Shown: positions 17,415-25,954, counted from the stretch's first letter. The stretch: DNA of 44,388 bases from PALSA-243 sp049522755 (GCA_049522755.1 JBEKNN010000034.1:1-44388), one strand, 5' to 3'. Numbers and translations are program-made. Notes: generated by a model not told the origin, from the letters alone.

Positions 17415-20068
17415 TGAGTGACAACATGCCGTGTGGCGACGTGGCGTACAACGTGGCGCGCAACGTGCAGGGTCACAACGTGCCTCGTTATTACCAGATG
17501 CTGCTGCTGCTTTACCCCGCCTCTTTTCGCGCCGAATACGGCGAAGAGATGCGCGCCGTTTTCGCCCGCCGCCTGCGCGACGCCGCGGGTCTGCCAGGCG
17601 TCGCATGGTTGTGGATCGCGGCCTTCTTCGAAACGCTGTGGGACGCTGCCGCCGTGCATTCGGACATCCTGCGGCAGGATCTCCGCTACACCGCGCGCAC
17701 GCTCGGCCGCACGCCCGGGTTCACACTGACCGCGATTCTGGTGATCGCGCTGGGCGTCGGCGCGAATACGGCAGCATTTTCGGTTACCGATTTTGTGTTG
17801 ATCCGTCCGCTGGCATTTCCCGAGCCGGACCGTTTGGTCATGCTATGGGAGAACGTGCCGCAGTATTCGCGCATGGAGCTTTCGCCCGCGAATTATCGCG
17901 ATTGGAAGCGCATGAGCAGGTCGTTTGAGAGCATGGGCGCCTTCACCACGCAGCCGGTGAATCTGGTCGGGCAAGGCGAACCGGAGCGGATCGATGCGGC
18001 TGCGGTGACTGCGGACCTGTTGCCTACCCTCGGCGTCCAACCGCTCATGGGGCGGCTCTTCACGGCTGCCGAAGACCAGCCGGGCGCCGCCGGAACGGTG
18101 ATCCTGAGCTATCGGATGTGGCAGTCCGAATTCGGCGGCGATGCGGAAATTGTGGGCCGAAGGTTGAACCTCGACGGGTCGCCTTCCACCGTGATCGGCG
18201 TGATGCCGCGCGAGTTCAGCTTCCCCGTGAGCGATACCCGGCTTTGGATTCCCGCTGCGCTTCCGGAGGCGCTCTACCAGGACCGGAATAACAATTTCAT
18301 CGAAGGCGTCGGACGGCTTAAGCCGGGCGTCTCCATGGAACAAGCCAGGGCCGAAATGAACGTGATTGCCGGGCAGCTGGAGCGCCAGTTTCCGAAAGAG
18401 AATCTGCACACCGCCGCCACCGTCAACCGGATGCGCGACGAGCTTTCTCAGAAATCGCGCGGGCTGCTGTGGGCCCTTAGCGGGGCCGCGATTTGCGTCT
18501 TGCTGATCGCCTGCACCAACCTCGCGAATCTCCTGTTGGCGCGCGGCATAGCGCGTCAGAAGGAGCTGGCGGTGCGTACCGCGATCGGCGCCGGCCGGGA
18601 GCGGCTGGCGAGGCAGATGATTACCGAAAGCTTGTTACTGGCATTCGCCGGCGGCGGGCTGGGCGTATTAGTCGCCATGGCCGCTCTGCCCTTAATGGCG
18701 CGCCTGGTTCCCAATACTCTGCCCATGGCCGGAATGCCCGCCATAGACGCGCGCGTGCTGCTTTTCGCGGGGCTGCTGACACTCGGCACGGGAATCGCTT
18801 TCGGCGTGGGACCGGCATGGCGGATGGGGCGCGGCGCAGATCTGAGCGGCCTGCGCGAAGGCTCCCGTGCGGGCGGTGGGCGCAAAGAGCGGCTCCGTTC
18901 GGCGCTGGTAATGGCGGAAATAATGGCGTCGGTTGTGCTGCTGGTTTCGGCCGGCATGCTGATGCGCGCCTTGTGGAGAGTGCAGGCCACCGACCCCGGA
19001 TTTCGCGCCGATGGCGTACTGACAATGCGCACCGCGTTGCCTACGCCAAAGTACATCACGGAAGCGGCGCGCGACCAATTCTACGCCAGCGTACTCTCAG
19101 AAGTGCGGCGTCTGCCGGGAGTGCAGAGCGCGGCGTACACCAGCTTTCTGCCGATGACGATGGGTGGCGGCATCTGGCCGGTGTCCATCAAAGGCCAGAA
19201 TTTGCAACGGGCCGGAGGCGACGTGGCCAGCATGCGCTTCACCACGCCCGGCTTCTTCAAGACGTTGCGCATCCCGCTGCTGCAAGGTCGCGAACCGGCG
19301 GATTCGGACACATCGTCCACGCCTCTTGTGGCCGCGGTCAGCCAATCGTTCGTGCGCAAATATTGGCCCGACGGCAACGCCATCGGCCGCCACTTTCAAT
19401 TCGCGTTTAGCGACCGGGTGATTGTGGGCGTGGCGGCAGACATCCGCGTTCGCGGGCTTGAGCAGGATAGCGAGCCGCAAGTCTATCTCCCCTACAAGCA
19501 GCAGGGCGACGGCAACTATCCGTTCTATGTGCCCAAAGATCTGGCGATTCTAACCATGGGGACTCCCGAAGCGCTGGCGCCCGCGGTGCAACGCATCATC
19601 CGCGCCGCCGACCCGGAACAGCCGGTCTCGAACGTGCGCACCATGGCAAAGATTGTCGAGGAGCAAACCGCGTCACGCACAGTGCAGGCGCGTCTGCTGG
19701 GCGGTTTCGCCGCGTTAGCTTTCCTTCTGGCGGCGGTGGGGATTCATGGCCTGCTATCGTTCGCGGTGTCGCAGCGCTCGCGCGAGATTGGCGTGCGCGT
19801 GGCATTGGGCGCCACACCACGCGACATTCTGAGCATGGTGCTGCGTCAAGCTGCGTTCGTCGCTCTGGCCGGCGTTTTGCCGGGCGCCATACTGGCATAT
19901 CAAGCCGGGCTGGCGATGCAGGCGCTGCTGGCCGGAGTGAAGCCCGACGATCCGGCTACGTATCTCGCTGCCGCCGCACTGTGCGTGGCCATGACTCTAT
20001 TCGGCAGCCTGCTGCCGGCGTGGCGCGCGGTAAGAGTCGATCCCATTACCGCGTTGCGCGCGGAGTAG
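17414..20068 (+). CDS. Orphan MacB/FtsX-family permease (acidobacterial duplicated type, ADOP)
   Basis: An 884-residue membrane protein. The N-terminus contains YYQMLLLLYPASFRAEYGEE, the soluble leader found in many ADOP proteins, preceded by about 20 extra residues encoded by a low-complexity ACGTG-rich stretch. MacB_PCD then FtsX occur twice: transmembrane segments at FTLTAILVIALGVGANTAAF, ICVLLIACTNLANLLLARGI, a middle region and LLGGFAALAFLLAAVGIHGL, ending LPAWRAVRVDPITALRAE. No ATP-binding protein gene is adjacent. The start is the ATG overlapping the PadR stop. The role in export or cell-envelope work is unproven. Confidence 0.88.
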   Translation: MSDNMPCGDVAYNVARNVQGHNVPRYYQMLLLLYPASFRAEYGEEMRAVFARRLRDAAGLPGVAWLWIAAFFETLWDAAAVHSDILRQDLRYTARTLGRTPGFTLTAILVIALGVGANTAAFSVTDFVLIRPLAFPEPDRLVMLWENVPQYSRMELSPANYRDWKRMSRSFESMGAFTTQPVNLVGQGEPERIDAAAVTADLLPTLGVQPLMGRLFTAAEDQPGAAGTVILSYRMWQSEFGGDAEIVGRRLNLDGSPSTVIGVMPREFSFPVSDTRLWIPAALPEALYQDRNNNFIEGVGRLKPGVSMEQARAEMNVIAGQLERQFPKENLHTAATVNRMRDELSQKSRGLLWALSGAAICVLLIACTNLANLLLARGIARQKELAVRTAIGAGRERLARQMITESLLLAFAGGGLGVLVAMAALPLMARLVPNTLPMAGMPAIDARVLLFAGLLTLGTGIAFGVGPAWRMGRGADLSGLREGSRAGGGRKERLRSALVMAEIMASVVLLVSAGMLMRALWRVQATDPGFRADGVLTMRTALPTPKYITEAARDQFYASVLSEVRRLPGVQSAAYTSFLPMTMGGGIWPVSIKGQNLQRAGGDVASMRFTTPGFFKTLRIPLLQGREPADSDTSSTPLVAAVSQSFVRKYWPDGNAIGRHFQFAFSDRVIVGVAADIRVRGLEQDSEPQVYLPYKQQGDGNYPFYVPKDLAILTMGTPEALAPAVQRIIRAADPEQPVSNVRTMAKIVEEQTASRTVQARLLGGFAALAFLLAAVGIHGLLSFAVSQRSREIGVRVALGATPRDILSMVLRQAAFVALAGVLPGAILAYQAGLAMQALLAGVKPDDPATYLAAAALCVAMTLFGSLLPAWRAVRVDPITALRAE

Positions 20069-22477
20069 TCACTCGTTTCGCAGCGCCACCATGGGGTCCA
20101 CGCCGGTGGCGCGGAATGCCGGAATCGCACAAGCCGCCAGGCCGGTAACCAGCAGCGCCACCGATACCACCGCGTAGGTAATCGGGTCGCTGGATGGGGT
20201 CTCGAAAAGTTGCGAAGCCAGCAACTGGCCGGCCCCGAGCGCCATCGGGACGCCGATCAGCAAGCCCACCGCCATCAGCATGCCGCCGTAACCCAGCACC
20301 ATCCGCAGCACATCGCCGCTGCCGGCGCCAAGCGCCACGCGGATGCCGATTTCCTGCGTGGCCTGCGTGACTGAGTAGGACATCACGCCGTAGATTCCCA
20401 CCATCGCGAGCGTCAACGCGAGGCCGGCGAAAATCACCATCAGCAACATCGCAAAGCGGCGGCCGGATAGCGACGTATCCACCAGATGCTCCACCGTTCC
20501 CACAGCATCCAAAACCAGGTCGGGATCCAATTGCCGAATAGCAGCGCGCACCGGCGGAATCAGGTCCACAGGATTGCCCGCGGTCCGCACCGCAAAGTAC
20601 ATTGAGGTGCTCGGGTACTGCGCCGCCGGTTGGTAAACGGTGGCGCGGCCTTTCGATTCCAATTGTTGGTCGCGAACATCGCCGACCACTCCTACGATCT
20701 CCGCGGGCTTCATTCTACCGATCTGAACCCGTTGACCCAATGGGTTCTCGTTCGGATAGAATTGCCGCGCCATGGCTTCACTGACGATTGCGACCCGCGC
20801 CGCAGCGGCGTTGTCGCGCTGCGTAAAGTAGCGGCCCGCCTTCAGCGGAATCCGTAGCGCGGCGAAATATTCCGGCGTCACTGCGCTAATACCTGCCGAG
20901 GGCTCGTGGCCCACCGCAACCGGCGGCTTGCCGATCTGGACGAAAGTGAGAATGAGTGTGGTCCCCGCGAGCGGGAAAATCTGCCCGGCGCCGGCGGCGG
21001 AGACTCCCGGCAAAGCGCGAATTGTTTCCAACGCCCGATCGTAGAATTCGGTTTGCAGTTTATCGGTCTTATATTGGGCGTCGGGCAAATCCGTACTGAA
21101 AGTCAAGACGCCGTGCGGGTCGAAACCGGGATCGATACTGCGCAGGTGGTAGAAGCTGCGCATCATCAGGCCGGCGCCCGACAGCAGGACAATCGAGAGC
21201 GCCACCTCGCCGACCACCAGCGCGCTACGCAGACGGTTCCGGCGGAAACCGATAGAGCTGCCGCGGCCGCCGGCGCGCAGAGCCGAGTTCACATCGGTCT
21301 TCGCCATGAGAACAGCCGGCGCCAGGCCGAAAAGGGCCACCGTGAACAGAGCTATGGCGGCGGTGAAGGCGAGTACGCGCCAGTCGACGGCGATCTCGCT
21401 GGCTCGCGGCAGAATATCGTTGCTCAGATTCGACAGGACGCGGGTTCCGGCCCATGCTAGTGCCAGGCCGCCCAATGCGCCCAGCGCTGCCAGTAACATG
21501 CTCTCCGTGAGTAACTGCCGCACCAACCTCGCTCGTCCGGCGCCCAGCGCGCCGCGGATTCCGATCTCGTGCCGCCGCGCCGCCGAGCGGGATAGCAGCA
21601 GGTTCGCCAGGTTTACGCACGCGATCAGCAGGACGAAGCCTACAGCCGCCGCCAAGGTAATTATCGCGAGGCGAGTGTCGCCGACTGTGTCTTCCTGGAG
21701 GCTTTTCAAATTGGTGTCCCAGCCGGAATTGGTCTCCGGATACGCGTGCTCGGCGCGAGCCGCGATGGCGTTGAGGTCGGCTTGCGCGGCCTCGATAGTT
21801 ACGCCATTCTTTAGACGGCCGATTCCTGCCAGGCCGTGGTCCCCGCGATCCTGCCAATCCTCCGGTTTTAACGTGTACGGAGCCCAGCACTGCGTTTTGC
21901 CGGGGAATTCGAAACCGGCAGGCATAACTCCCACCACGGTGTAAGATTCCGCGTCCAGCTTGAGCTTGCGGCCCAGAATGTCGCGCCGGCCTCCGAATCG
22001 CCGCTGCCAGAGGCGATAGCCGACGATCACCACGTGTTCCGATTCCACGCGTGCCTCCTGCGTGGTGAAGCTGCGGCCCAGGATGGGCCGGGTCCCCATC
22101 ACCTGGAAGAACTCGGGAGTGACGCCCGCGGTGGGCACGCGTTCCGGTTCCGCAAATCCGGTCAGATTGACAGCCGTTGTCTCAATTGCGGAAACGCCGG
22201 AAAAGCTGTGGTTGTGGTCGCGGAAATCCAGGTAATCGCCGGGCGAGAGTGGGAACTCGGGGAATCCATTTTTCAGATTTCGTTCGTTCACTACTACCAG
22301 CTGCTCGGGTCTATAGAAATGCAGCGGCTGGAGCAAGACTGAGTTGACCACGGTGAATATCGCGCTGACGGCGCCGATGCCCAGCGCCAGCGCCAGTACG
22401 GCGACGCAAGTGAATCCAGGATTGCGCCCAAGAGTCCGCAACCCGTAGCGTAGATCTCCCAAGAAGGCTGTGAGCAT
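20069..22477 (-). CDS. Orphan MacB/FtsX-family permease (ADOP), second copy
   Basis: An 802-residue protein starting MLTAFLGDLRYGLRTLGRNP, i.e. without the PadR-linked soluble leader of its neighbour. It has the same duplicated MacB_PCD/FtsX plan, with TM segments at CVAVLALALGIGAVSAIFTV, GFVLLIACVNLANLLLSRSA, LAFTAAIALFTVALFGLAPA and LMVIFAGLALTLAMVGIYGV and the end FRATGVDPMVALRNE. It converges on the first permease with stop codons at adjacent bases (20068/20069). No ATPase gene is nearby. The two are clearly related but too diverged to be a recent duplication. Confidence 0.88.
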   Translation of the reverse strand: MLTAFLGDLRYGLRTLGRNPGFTCVAVLALALGIGAVSAIFTVVNSVLLQPLHFYRPEQLVVVNERNLKNGFPEFPLSPGDYLDFRDHNHSFSGVSAIETTAVNLTGFAEPERVPTAGVTPEFFQVMGTRPILGRSFTTQEARVESEHVVIVGYRLWQRRFGGRRDILGRKLKLDAESYTVVGVMPAGFEFPGKTQCWAPYTLKPEDWQDRGDHGLAGIGRLKNGVTIEAAQADLNAIAARAEHAYPETNSGWDTNLKSLQEDTVGDTRLAIITLAAAVGFVLLIACVNLANLLLSRSAARRHEIGIRGALGAGRARLVRQLLTESMLLAALGALGGLALAWAGTRVLSNLSNDILPRASEIAVDWRVLAFTAAIALFTVALFGLAPAVLMAKTDVNSALRAGGRGSSIGFRRNRLRSALVVGEVALSIVLLSGAGLMMRSFYHLRSIDPGFDPHGVLTFSTDLPDAQYKTDKLQTEFYDRALETIRALPGVSAAGAGQIFPLAGTTLILTFVQIGKPPVAVGHEPSAGISAVTPEYFAALRIPLKAGRYFTQRDNAAAARVAIVSEAMARQFYPNENPLGQRVQIGRMKPAEIVGVVGDVRDQQLESKGRATVYQPAAQYPSTSMYFAVRTAGNPVDLIPPVRAAIRQLDPDLVLDAVGTVEHLVDTSLSGRRFAMLLMVIFAGLALTLAMVGIYGVMSYSVTQATQEIGIRVALGAGSGDVLRMVLGYGGMLMAVGLLIGVPMALGAGQLLASQLFETPSSDPITYAVVSVALLVTGLAACAIPAFRATGVDPMVALRNE

Positions 22478-22571
22478 GGTTTTTCCATCTTAATAAATGA
22501 ACCCCGGTGCACACCAAGGACAGCTTTTTCCGATGATTGTGAATCGGCCCGCTGCTCGCCCCGATAACCCG

Positions 22572-22600
22572 TTGCCCATCCGCCCGCCCCGGTATATAGT
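22572..22600 (+). promoter_or_regulatory. Candidate sigma70-type promoter
   Basis: TTGCCC (22572-22577) and TATAGT (22595-22600) are separated by 17 nt, 33 nt before the ATG at 22634. Four of six and five of six bases match the consensus boxes. It lies in the divergent gap between the second permease and the next gene. Confidence 0.45.
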
Positions 22601-22633
22601 AGCGTTTGCACTCTCGCCCCGGATGAAAAGTCT

Positions 22634-23602
22634 ATGCGAATCCTTATACTCCTGTTAGCCTGTTCCATCATGGCCCAGTCGGCAGTCAAGGTGGAAAAGA
22701 CCGCCTACAACGGTTGGGCGAATTGCTACCGCGTGACCAATGGCGAAGTGGAATTGTTGGTCACCTCCGACGTGGGTCCGCGCATCATTCGCTTCGGATT
22801 TGTAGGCGGGCAAAATCTGTTTAAGGAGTTCCCCGAGCAGCTCGGCAAAACCGGCGAGGCGCAGTTCCAATTGCGCGGCGGACACCGTGTGTGGAAAGCT
22901 CCTGAAGATCCGGTCGCCACCTGGGCCCCTGACAATGTGCCCGTCCAGATTGAGATTACCTCCGACGGACTCATCGCGCGCGAGCCGGTCGAGCCCCTCA
23001 CCCGGCTGCAAAAAGAGATCGCCATTCATCTGGCCTCCTCCGGCACTCAGGTTACAGTGATTCACCGCATCGCCAACCGCTCGCTATTCCCCCTGGAATT
23101 TTCCGTATGGGCCATGAGCATGATGGCTCAGGGCGGCATGGCCATCACCGGATTTCCCCCGCGAGGCCATCACCCGGCCGACCTGGCGGCCACCAATCCG
23201 CTGGTAATGTGGGCCTACACCGATCTCTCGGACAAGCGCTGGAAGTTTACTAAGAAGTACCTCATGCTTCGCCAGGACCCGAACAATGCCGAGGCTCAGA
23301 AAATCGGCCTTTTCAACCCGAACACCTGGGTAGCATACGTCCTGAACGGCGAAGCGTTTGTGAAGCAGGCGCGGGCCGACGCCGCCAGGACCTATCCCGA
23401 TTTCGGCTGCGCCTTCGAAACCTTCACCAACAACGAATTTCTCGAAATCGAAACCCTGAGCCCGCTGACGAAGGTCCTTCCGGATCAAGCCGCGGAGCAC
23501 ATAGAAACCTGGACTTTACACCGCGGCGTCCAACTCTCCGATTTCACCGACGCCGAACTCGATCGCATCATCCTGCCATTTCTCAGAACCTCGCCGCAGT
23601 GA
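22634..23602 (+). CDS. Secreted protein, DUF4380 / aldose-epimerase-fold like
   Basis: A 322-residue protein with signal peptide MRILILLLACSIMAQSA. It is rich in beta strands with blocks such as YNGWANCYRVTNGEVELLV, TSDVGPRIIRFGF, VWKAPED, VTVIHRIANRS and FSVWAMSMMAQGGMAITGFP. The GPRII strand, the gluconate-like ordering and the VWA block resemble DUF4380 and related galactose-mutarotase-fold proteins. It would act outside the cytoplasm, perhaps on a carbohydrate. No catalytic residues can be assigned from sequence alone. Confidence 0.6.
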   Translation: MRILILLLACSIMAQSAVKVEKTAYNGWANCYRVTNGEVELLVTSDVGPRIIRFGFVGGQNLFKEFPEQLGKTGEAQFQLRGGHRVWKAPEDPVATWAPDNVPVQIEITSDGLIAREPVEPLTRLQKEIAIHLASSGTQVTVIHRIANRSLFPLEFSVWAMSMMAQGGMAITGFPPRGHHPADLAATNPLVMWAYTDLSDKRWKFTKKYLMLRQDPNNAEAQKIGLFNPNTWVAYVLNGEAFVKQARADAARTYPDFGCAFETFTNNEFLEIETLSPLTKVLPDQAAEHIETWTLHRGVQLSDFTDAELDRIILPFLRTSPQ

Positions 23603-24086
23603 CTCAGCGAAGGTGGAAACGGCCCGGATGGCAGCATGGCCGGCGCCTGGAAGTACCCGCCTGTCGCCTTTTTTCTACTATGCAACGGCAACCGCAATGC
23701 AAAGTGGGACAGGCGCTTTCGCCTGTCGGGTTTGGGCCCGCCCCACATTTGGAAAGGGGGCGGGGCAGACGAGGGGTGACCGGCCGCGAAATGCGATGGC
23801 TTGTCCCACCTCGGCTGATTGATTATTCAGATGTCAAGGATCGCGTGGGGACGGCTGAGCCGGCGCCACAGAATTTCGTCAGGCTACGAAAAAGTCGAGA
23901 TCACGCGACTGTGAACGCTGCACGCATGAAAACCCGCGCTCATGCGCAGCGTCATTGGCTCGGAAGACGAGCTGAGTCATATTCATTATGGCGGCGGGGA
24001 TTCCGCCGGAAAGCTTGGCCGGTCATGGGCAAATAGCGGAAAGCACAGAGTGGGAGGCTTTTTCAGTGTGTTTGCATCCCCCTCTC
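23603..24086. other. Repeat-bearing stretch without a convincing gene
   Basis: At 23704-23727 there is GTGGGACAGGCG-CTTT-CGCCTGTC... with an 8-bp perfect stem (GACAGGCG/CGCCTGTC). A partial inverted copy ends GTCCCAC near 23819. Between them lies a GC-rich CCGCCCC tract. From 23820 to 24086 I see no repeat, RNA or coding signal I can support; open frames across it have no recognisable protein features. Confidence 0.6.
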
Positions 24087-24374
24087 TTAGTTGCACCGGC
24101 CCAAAGGGGCTTCCGCCATTACGCGCGGGCTGCGCCGTCCGTGCGTGTAGGCAATCGGGTATTCACGCACCAGAATGAAGCGGAGAGGCCGCGACGTGAG
24201 GTCCGGGCGCTTGTGGCCCTGATTGGGAAATGGAACCACAGCGCGAATCCTGCTAAGGATTTCCTCGCGCACACGGCGGGCGGCAAGCGGGTTATCTTCC
24301 GCGATGTATTCCCAAATCTCGGTTATGTCCTGCGCCGCAAGCGGATGAAGCCGAAAGCCCTGCTCCGCGGTCAT
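24087..24374 (-). CDS. ParE/RelE-type toxin, probably internally truncated
   Basis: A 95-residue protein MTAEQGFRLHPLAAQDITEIWEYIAEDN... with the ParE pattern: HPLAAQDITEIWEYI, ARRVREEI, FPNQGHKRPDLTSRPLRFI. In related toxins RPLRF...RDYLIAY is followed by about 12 residues of a beta strand and then HGRRSPRVMA. Here REYPIAY runs directly into THGRRSPRVMAEAP, so that strand appears deleted. The gene overlaps the antitoxin stop codon (ATGA at 24371-24374), the usual toxin-second order. The deletion is judged from memory of the family and the protein may be inactive. Confidence 0.75.
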   Translation of the reverse strand: MTAEQGFRLHPLAAQDITEIWEYIAEDNPLAARRVREEILSRIRAVVPFPNQGHKRPDLTSRPLRFILVREYPIAYTHGRRSPRVMAEAPLGRCN

Positions 24375-24628
24375 TGAGGCGGATGCTTCTTGACCGATTC
24401 GTCCTCACGGCGATGAAGGTTTTCAAAAAATTCCTCGCCGTCGATGGGCTTCACTCTGCCGCTTTTCAGGTCGTCGTAACGGCTGTCGAGCATTTTGCGA
24501 GTGCGGGCCAGTTCGTCGAAATAACCGGCCATGGCGTCCTCAACCAGCTCATCGGGGCCGCGTCCGGTTTCCGTTACCCAGCGGTCGAGCTTCGCCTGTA
24601 GATCGGGATTGGTGAGACGCACATCCAT
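24371..24628 (-). CDS. ParD/CopG-like antitoxin
   Basis: An 85-residue protein starting MDVRLTNPDLQAKLDRWVTE; the frame extends 12 codons upstream but the methionine before DVRLTN is the family-like start. The N-terminal half (LTNPDLQAKLDRWVTETGRG; ELVEDAMAGYFDEL) resembles the ribbon-helix-helix ParD domain and its following helix, and the C-terminus is a charged tail (GEEFFENLHRREDES) that would wrap the toxin. It forms a coupled operon with the toxin gene downstream and is expected to repress its own promoter. Confidence 0.8.
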   Translation of the reverse strand: MDVRLTNPDLQAKLDRWVTETGRGPDELVEDAMAGYFDELARTRKMLDSRYDDLKSGRVKPIDGEEFFENLHRREDESVKKHPPQ

Positions 24629-24780
24629 GCCCCTTAAGATACGGGAAAACCGGCATTGAGGCAACAGGGGAAACGGAAGCGCCGGAAATCCGCCGGCGCG
24701 GGTCCCGCGGCGCGGCCGGCCCGGTCAGGATTCAGAGGCGAGCGTGATCGTCTTGATGGCAAGCAAAATCGAACGTATCG

Positions 24781-24809
24781 TTTTCACTTGAGCACGGATG
24801 GCCTATAAT
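24781..24809 (+). promoter_or_regulatory. Candidate promoter of the small coiled-coil gene
   Basis: A perfect TATAAT at 24804-24809 with TTTTCA (24781-24786, 4 of 6 consensus) 17 nt upstream. The ATG is 49 nt downstream of the -10 box. Confidence 0.45.
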
Positions 24810-24858
24810 CGAAGTGCGTCGCCAAGCGAAGACTTAATAAACCGGAAACGTTTACGCA

Positions 24859-25176
24859 ATGACGAATACAGACGAACGCTTTGATCGCATCGACGCATCG
24901 ATAGAACGGTTGGCGGACCGTCTGTCCGGATACATCCTCGATCTCAGGGAGGAAACCAGAACCGGCATGCAGGCTCTCAGTAGCCGCATGGACGTTCTTT
25001 CCACGGTGCTGACCGGTATCGACTCCAGGCTCCCCGCCCTTACTAAATCGGTGATCGAAACCGGGGCCTTCTGCTCTCAACTCCTGTTGGAGCAATCGAG
25101 GCAGAAGGCCGACTTCGCATCCCGCCTGGAAAAGCTGGAACAGACGGTCGCCAAGCTCCTGGAACCAGCCGCCTGA
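24859..25176 (+). CDS. Small coiled-coil protein of unknown function
   Basis: A 105-residue protein beginning MTNTDERFDRIDASIERLAD, nearly all helical with heptad-like leucines (FDRIDASIERLADRLSGYI; SRMDVLSTVLTGIDSRL; FASRLEKLEQTVAKLLEPAA). There is no membrane segment or signal peptide. It resembles the many short coiled-coil proteins that occur singly in Acidobacteria, such as the one at 11569-11973, but shares no obvious sequence identity with it beyond coiled-coil composition. I cannot assign a function. It lies upstream of the rimP block with its own candidate promoter. Confidence 0.6.
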   Translation: MTNTDERFDRIDASIERLADRLSGYILDLREETRTGMQALSSRMDVLSTVLTGIDSRLPALTKSVIETGAFCSQLLLEQSRQKADFASRLEKLEQTVAKLLEPAA

Positions 25177-25260
25177 CCCCCGCAACCCCAACAATCCACA
25201 CCAGTTGCACGAATTTGGGTTCGTTCCGTCAAAACCCGCCCCCCGCTTCCACCCCCGTTC
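25177..25260 (+). terminator. Candidate Rho-dependent termination region (C-rich, G-poor)
   Basis: Immediately after the coiled-coil gene stop, the top strand is very rich in C and poor in G (runs such as CCCCCGCAACCCCAACAATC and a later CCACCCCCG). This composition is what rut sites have. No intrinsic hairpin is present at this gene's end. It would separate this gene from the rimP operon promoter. Composition evidence only. Confidence 0.3.
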
Positions 25261-25364
25261 CCGCTGCCCCCGCGAATTCCATCGTCCGTAGCCGGGCCGC
25301 CTCGGCCGTCTGTCTCCTCTCCAACCTTCGTTCGCAGCCGGATTACCCACCACTTGCACCCTGG

Positions 25365-25373
25365 TGCTACACT
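25365..25373 (+). promoter_or_regulatory. Candidate extended -10 promoter of the rimP operon
   Basis: TGCTACACT is an extended -10 element (TGn before TACACT). It lies 24 nt before the attenuator hairpin. No good -35 box at the normal spacing is visible, which extended -10 promoters tolerate. Confidence 0.3.
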
Positions 25374-25396
25374 GTAGTTTGAGGTCGAATCAACCC

Positions 25397-25419
25397 AGTG
25401 GGCGAAAGCCCACTTTTTT
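25397..25419 (+). terminator. Leader attenuator hairpin upstream of rimP (rimP-leader-like)
   Basis: A perfect 7-bp stem AGTGGGC/GCCCACT with a GAAA tetraloop (25404-25407) runs directly into a T tract (25414-25419). It ends 24 nt before the rimP start codon. This is a textbook intrinsic terminator inside the 5' leader of a nusA operon, and a conserved premature terminator is known in the rimP leader of other bacteria. It most likely lets NusA level or translation factors tune readthrough. Confidence 0.7.
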
Positions 25420-25443
25420 GTTGGTTCGGGCACATTAGCAACG

Positions 25444-25908
25444 ATGCAGTCGCCGGTAACGTCGAAAATCGAAGAGATCGCGCGCAGAGTGGCGGAGTCC
25501 GAGGGTATGGAAATCGTCGAGGTGGAAGTCAAGGGTGGTGGCAACAACCGCCTCGTGCGCATTTCCATCGACAAGCCCGACGGCGTCACCCACGGCGATT
25601 GCGAGTTGGTTTCGCACCAGGTAGGAACCATTCTCGACGTCGAAGACGTCATCCCCGGCGGCAGTTATACGCTCGAAGTCAGCTCCCCTGGCGTCGAGCG
25701 CAAGCTGGTCAAACCGCAGGATTACACCAGGTTCGCAGGCAAGAAGGCCAAAATCACGCTCAGGGAACCCATCGACCAGAGACGCAGCTTCGAGGGCAAG
25801 CTCGCCGGCTTCGAGGATGGCGCCATCGCGCTCGAAACCGCGCCGGGGCAGACGCTGCGGGTGCCGTTCGACAACGTTCAGAAGGCCAATTTGAAGTTCG
25901 AGTGGTAA
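25444..25908 (+). CDS. rimP: Ribosome maturation factor RimP
   Basis: A 154-residue protein beginning MQSPVTSKIEEIARRVAESE, the usual length for RimP. The N-terminal KH-like domain has GMEIVEVEVKGGGNNRLVRI and IDKPDGVTHGDCELVSHQVG; the signature LEVSSPGVERKL is followed by the C-terminal SH3-like domain (KKAKITLREPI; GFEDGAIALET). It binds the 30S precursor and helps 16S rRNA maturation. It is the first gene of the rimP-nusA-infB-rbfA block and sits behind the attenuator hairpin. Confidence 0.96.
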   Translation: MQSPVTSKIEEIARRVAESEGMEIVEVEVKGGGNNRLVRISIDKPDGVTHGDCELVSHQVGTILDVEDVIPGGSYTLEVSSPGVERKLVKPQDYTRFAGKKAKITLREPIDQRRSFEGKLAGFEDGAIALETAPGQTLRVPFDNVQKANLKFEW

Positions 25909-25954
25909 AGCCCGCCGGGACATAATTCAAGGAAAAGACACAGAAGAGGGCGCT

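Noticed and set aside
24781..24793. TTGAGC as the -35 box of the coiled-coil gene promoter
   Set aside because: It is only 10 nt from TATAAT, too close; TTTTCA at the 17-nt spacing was chosen instead.
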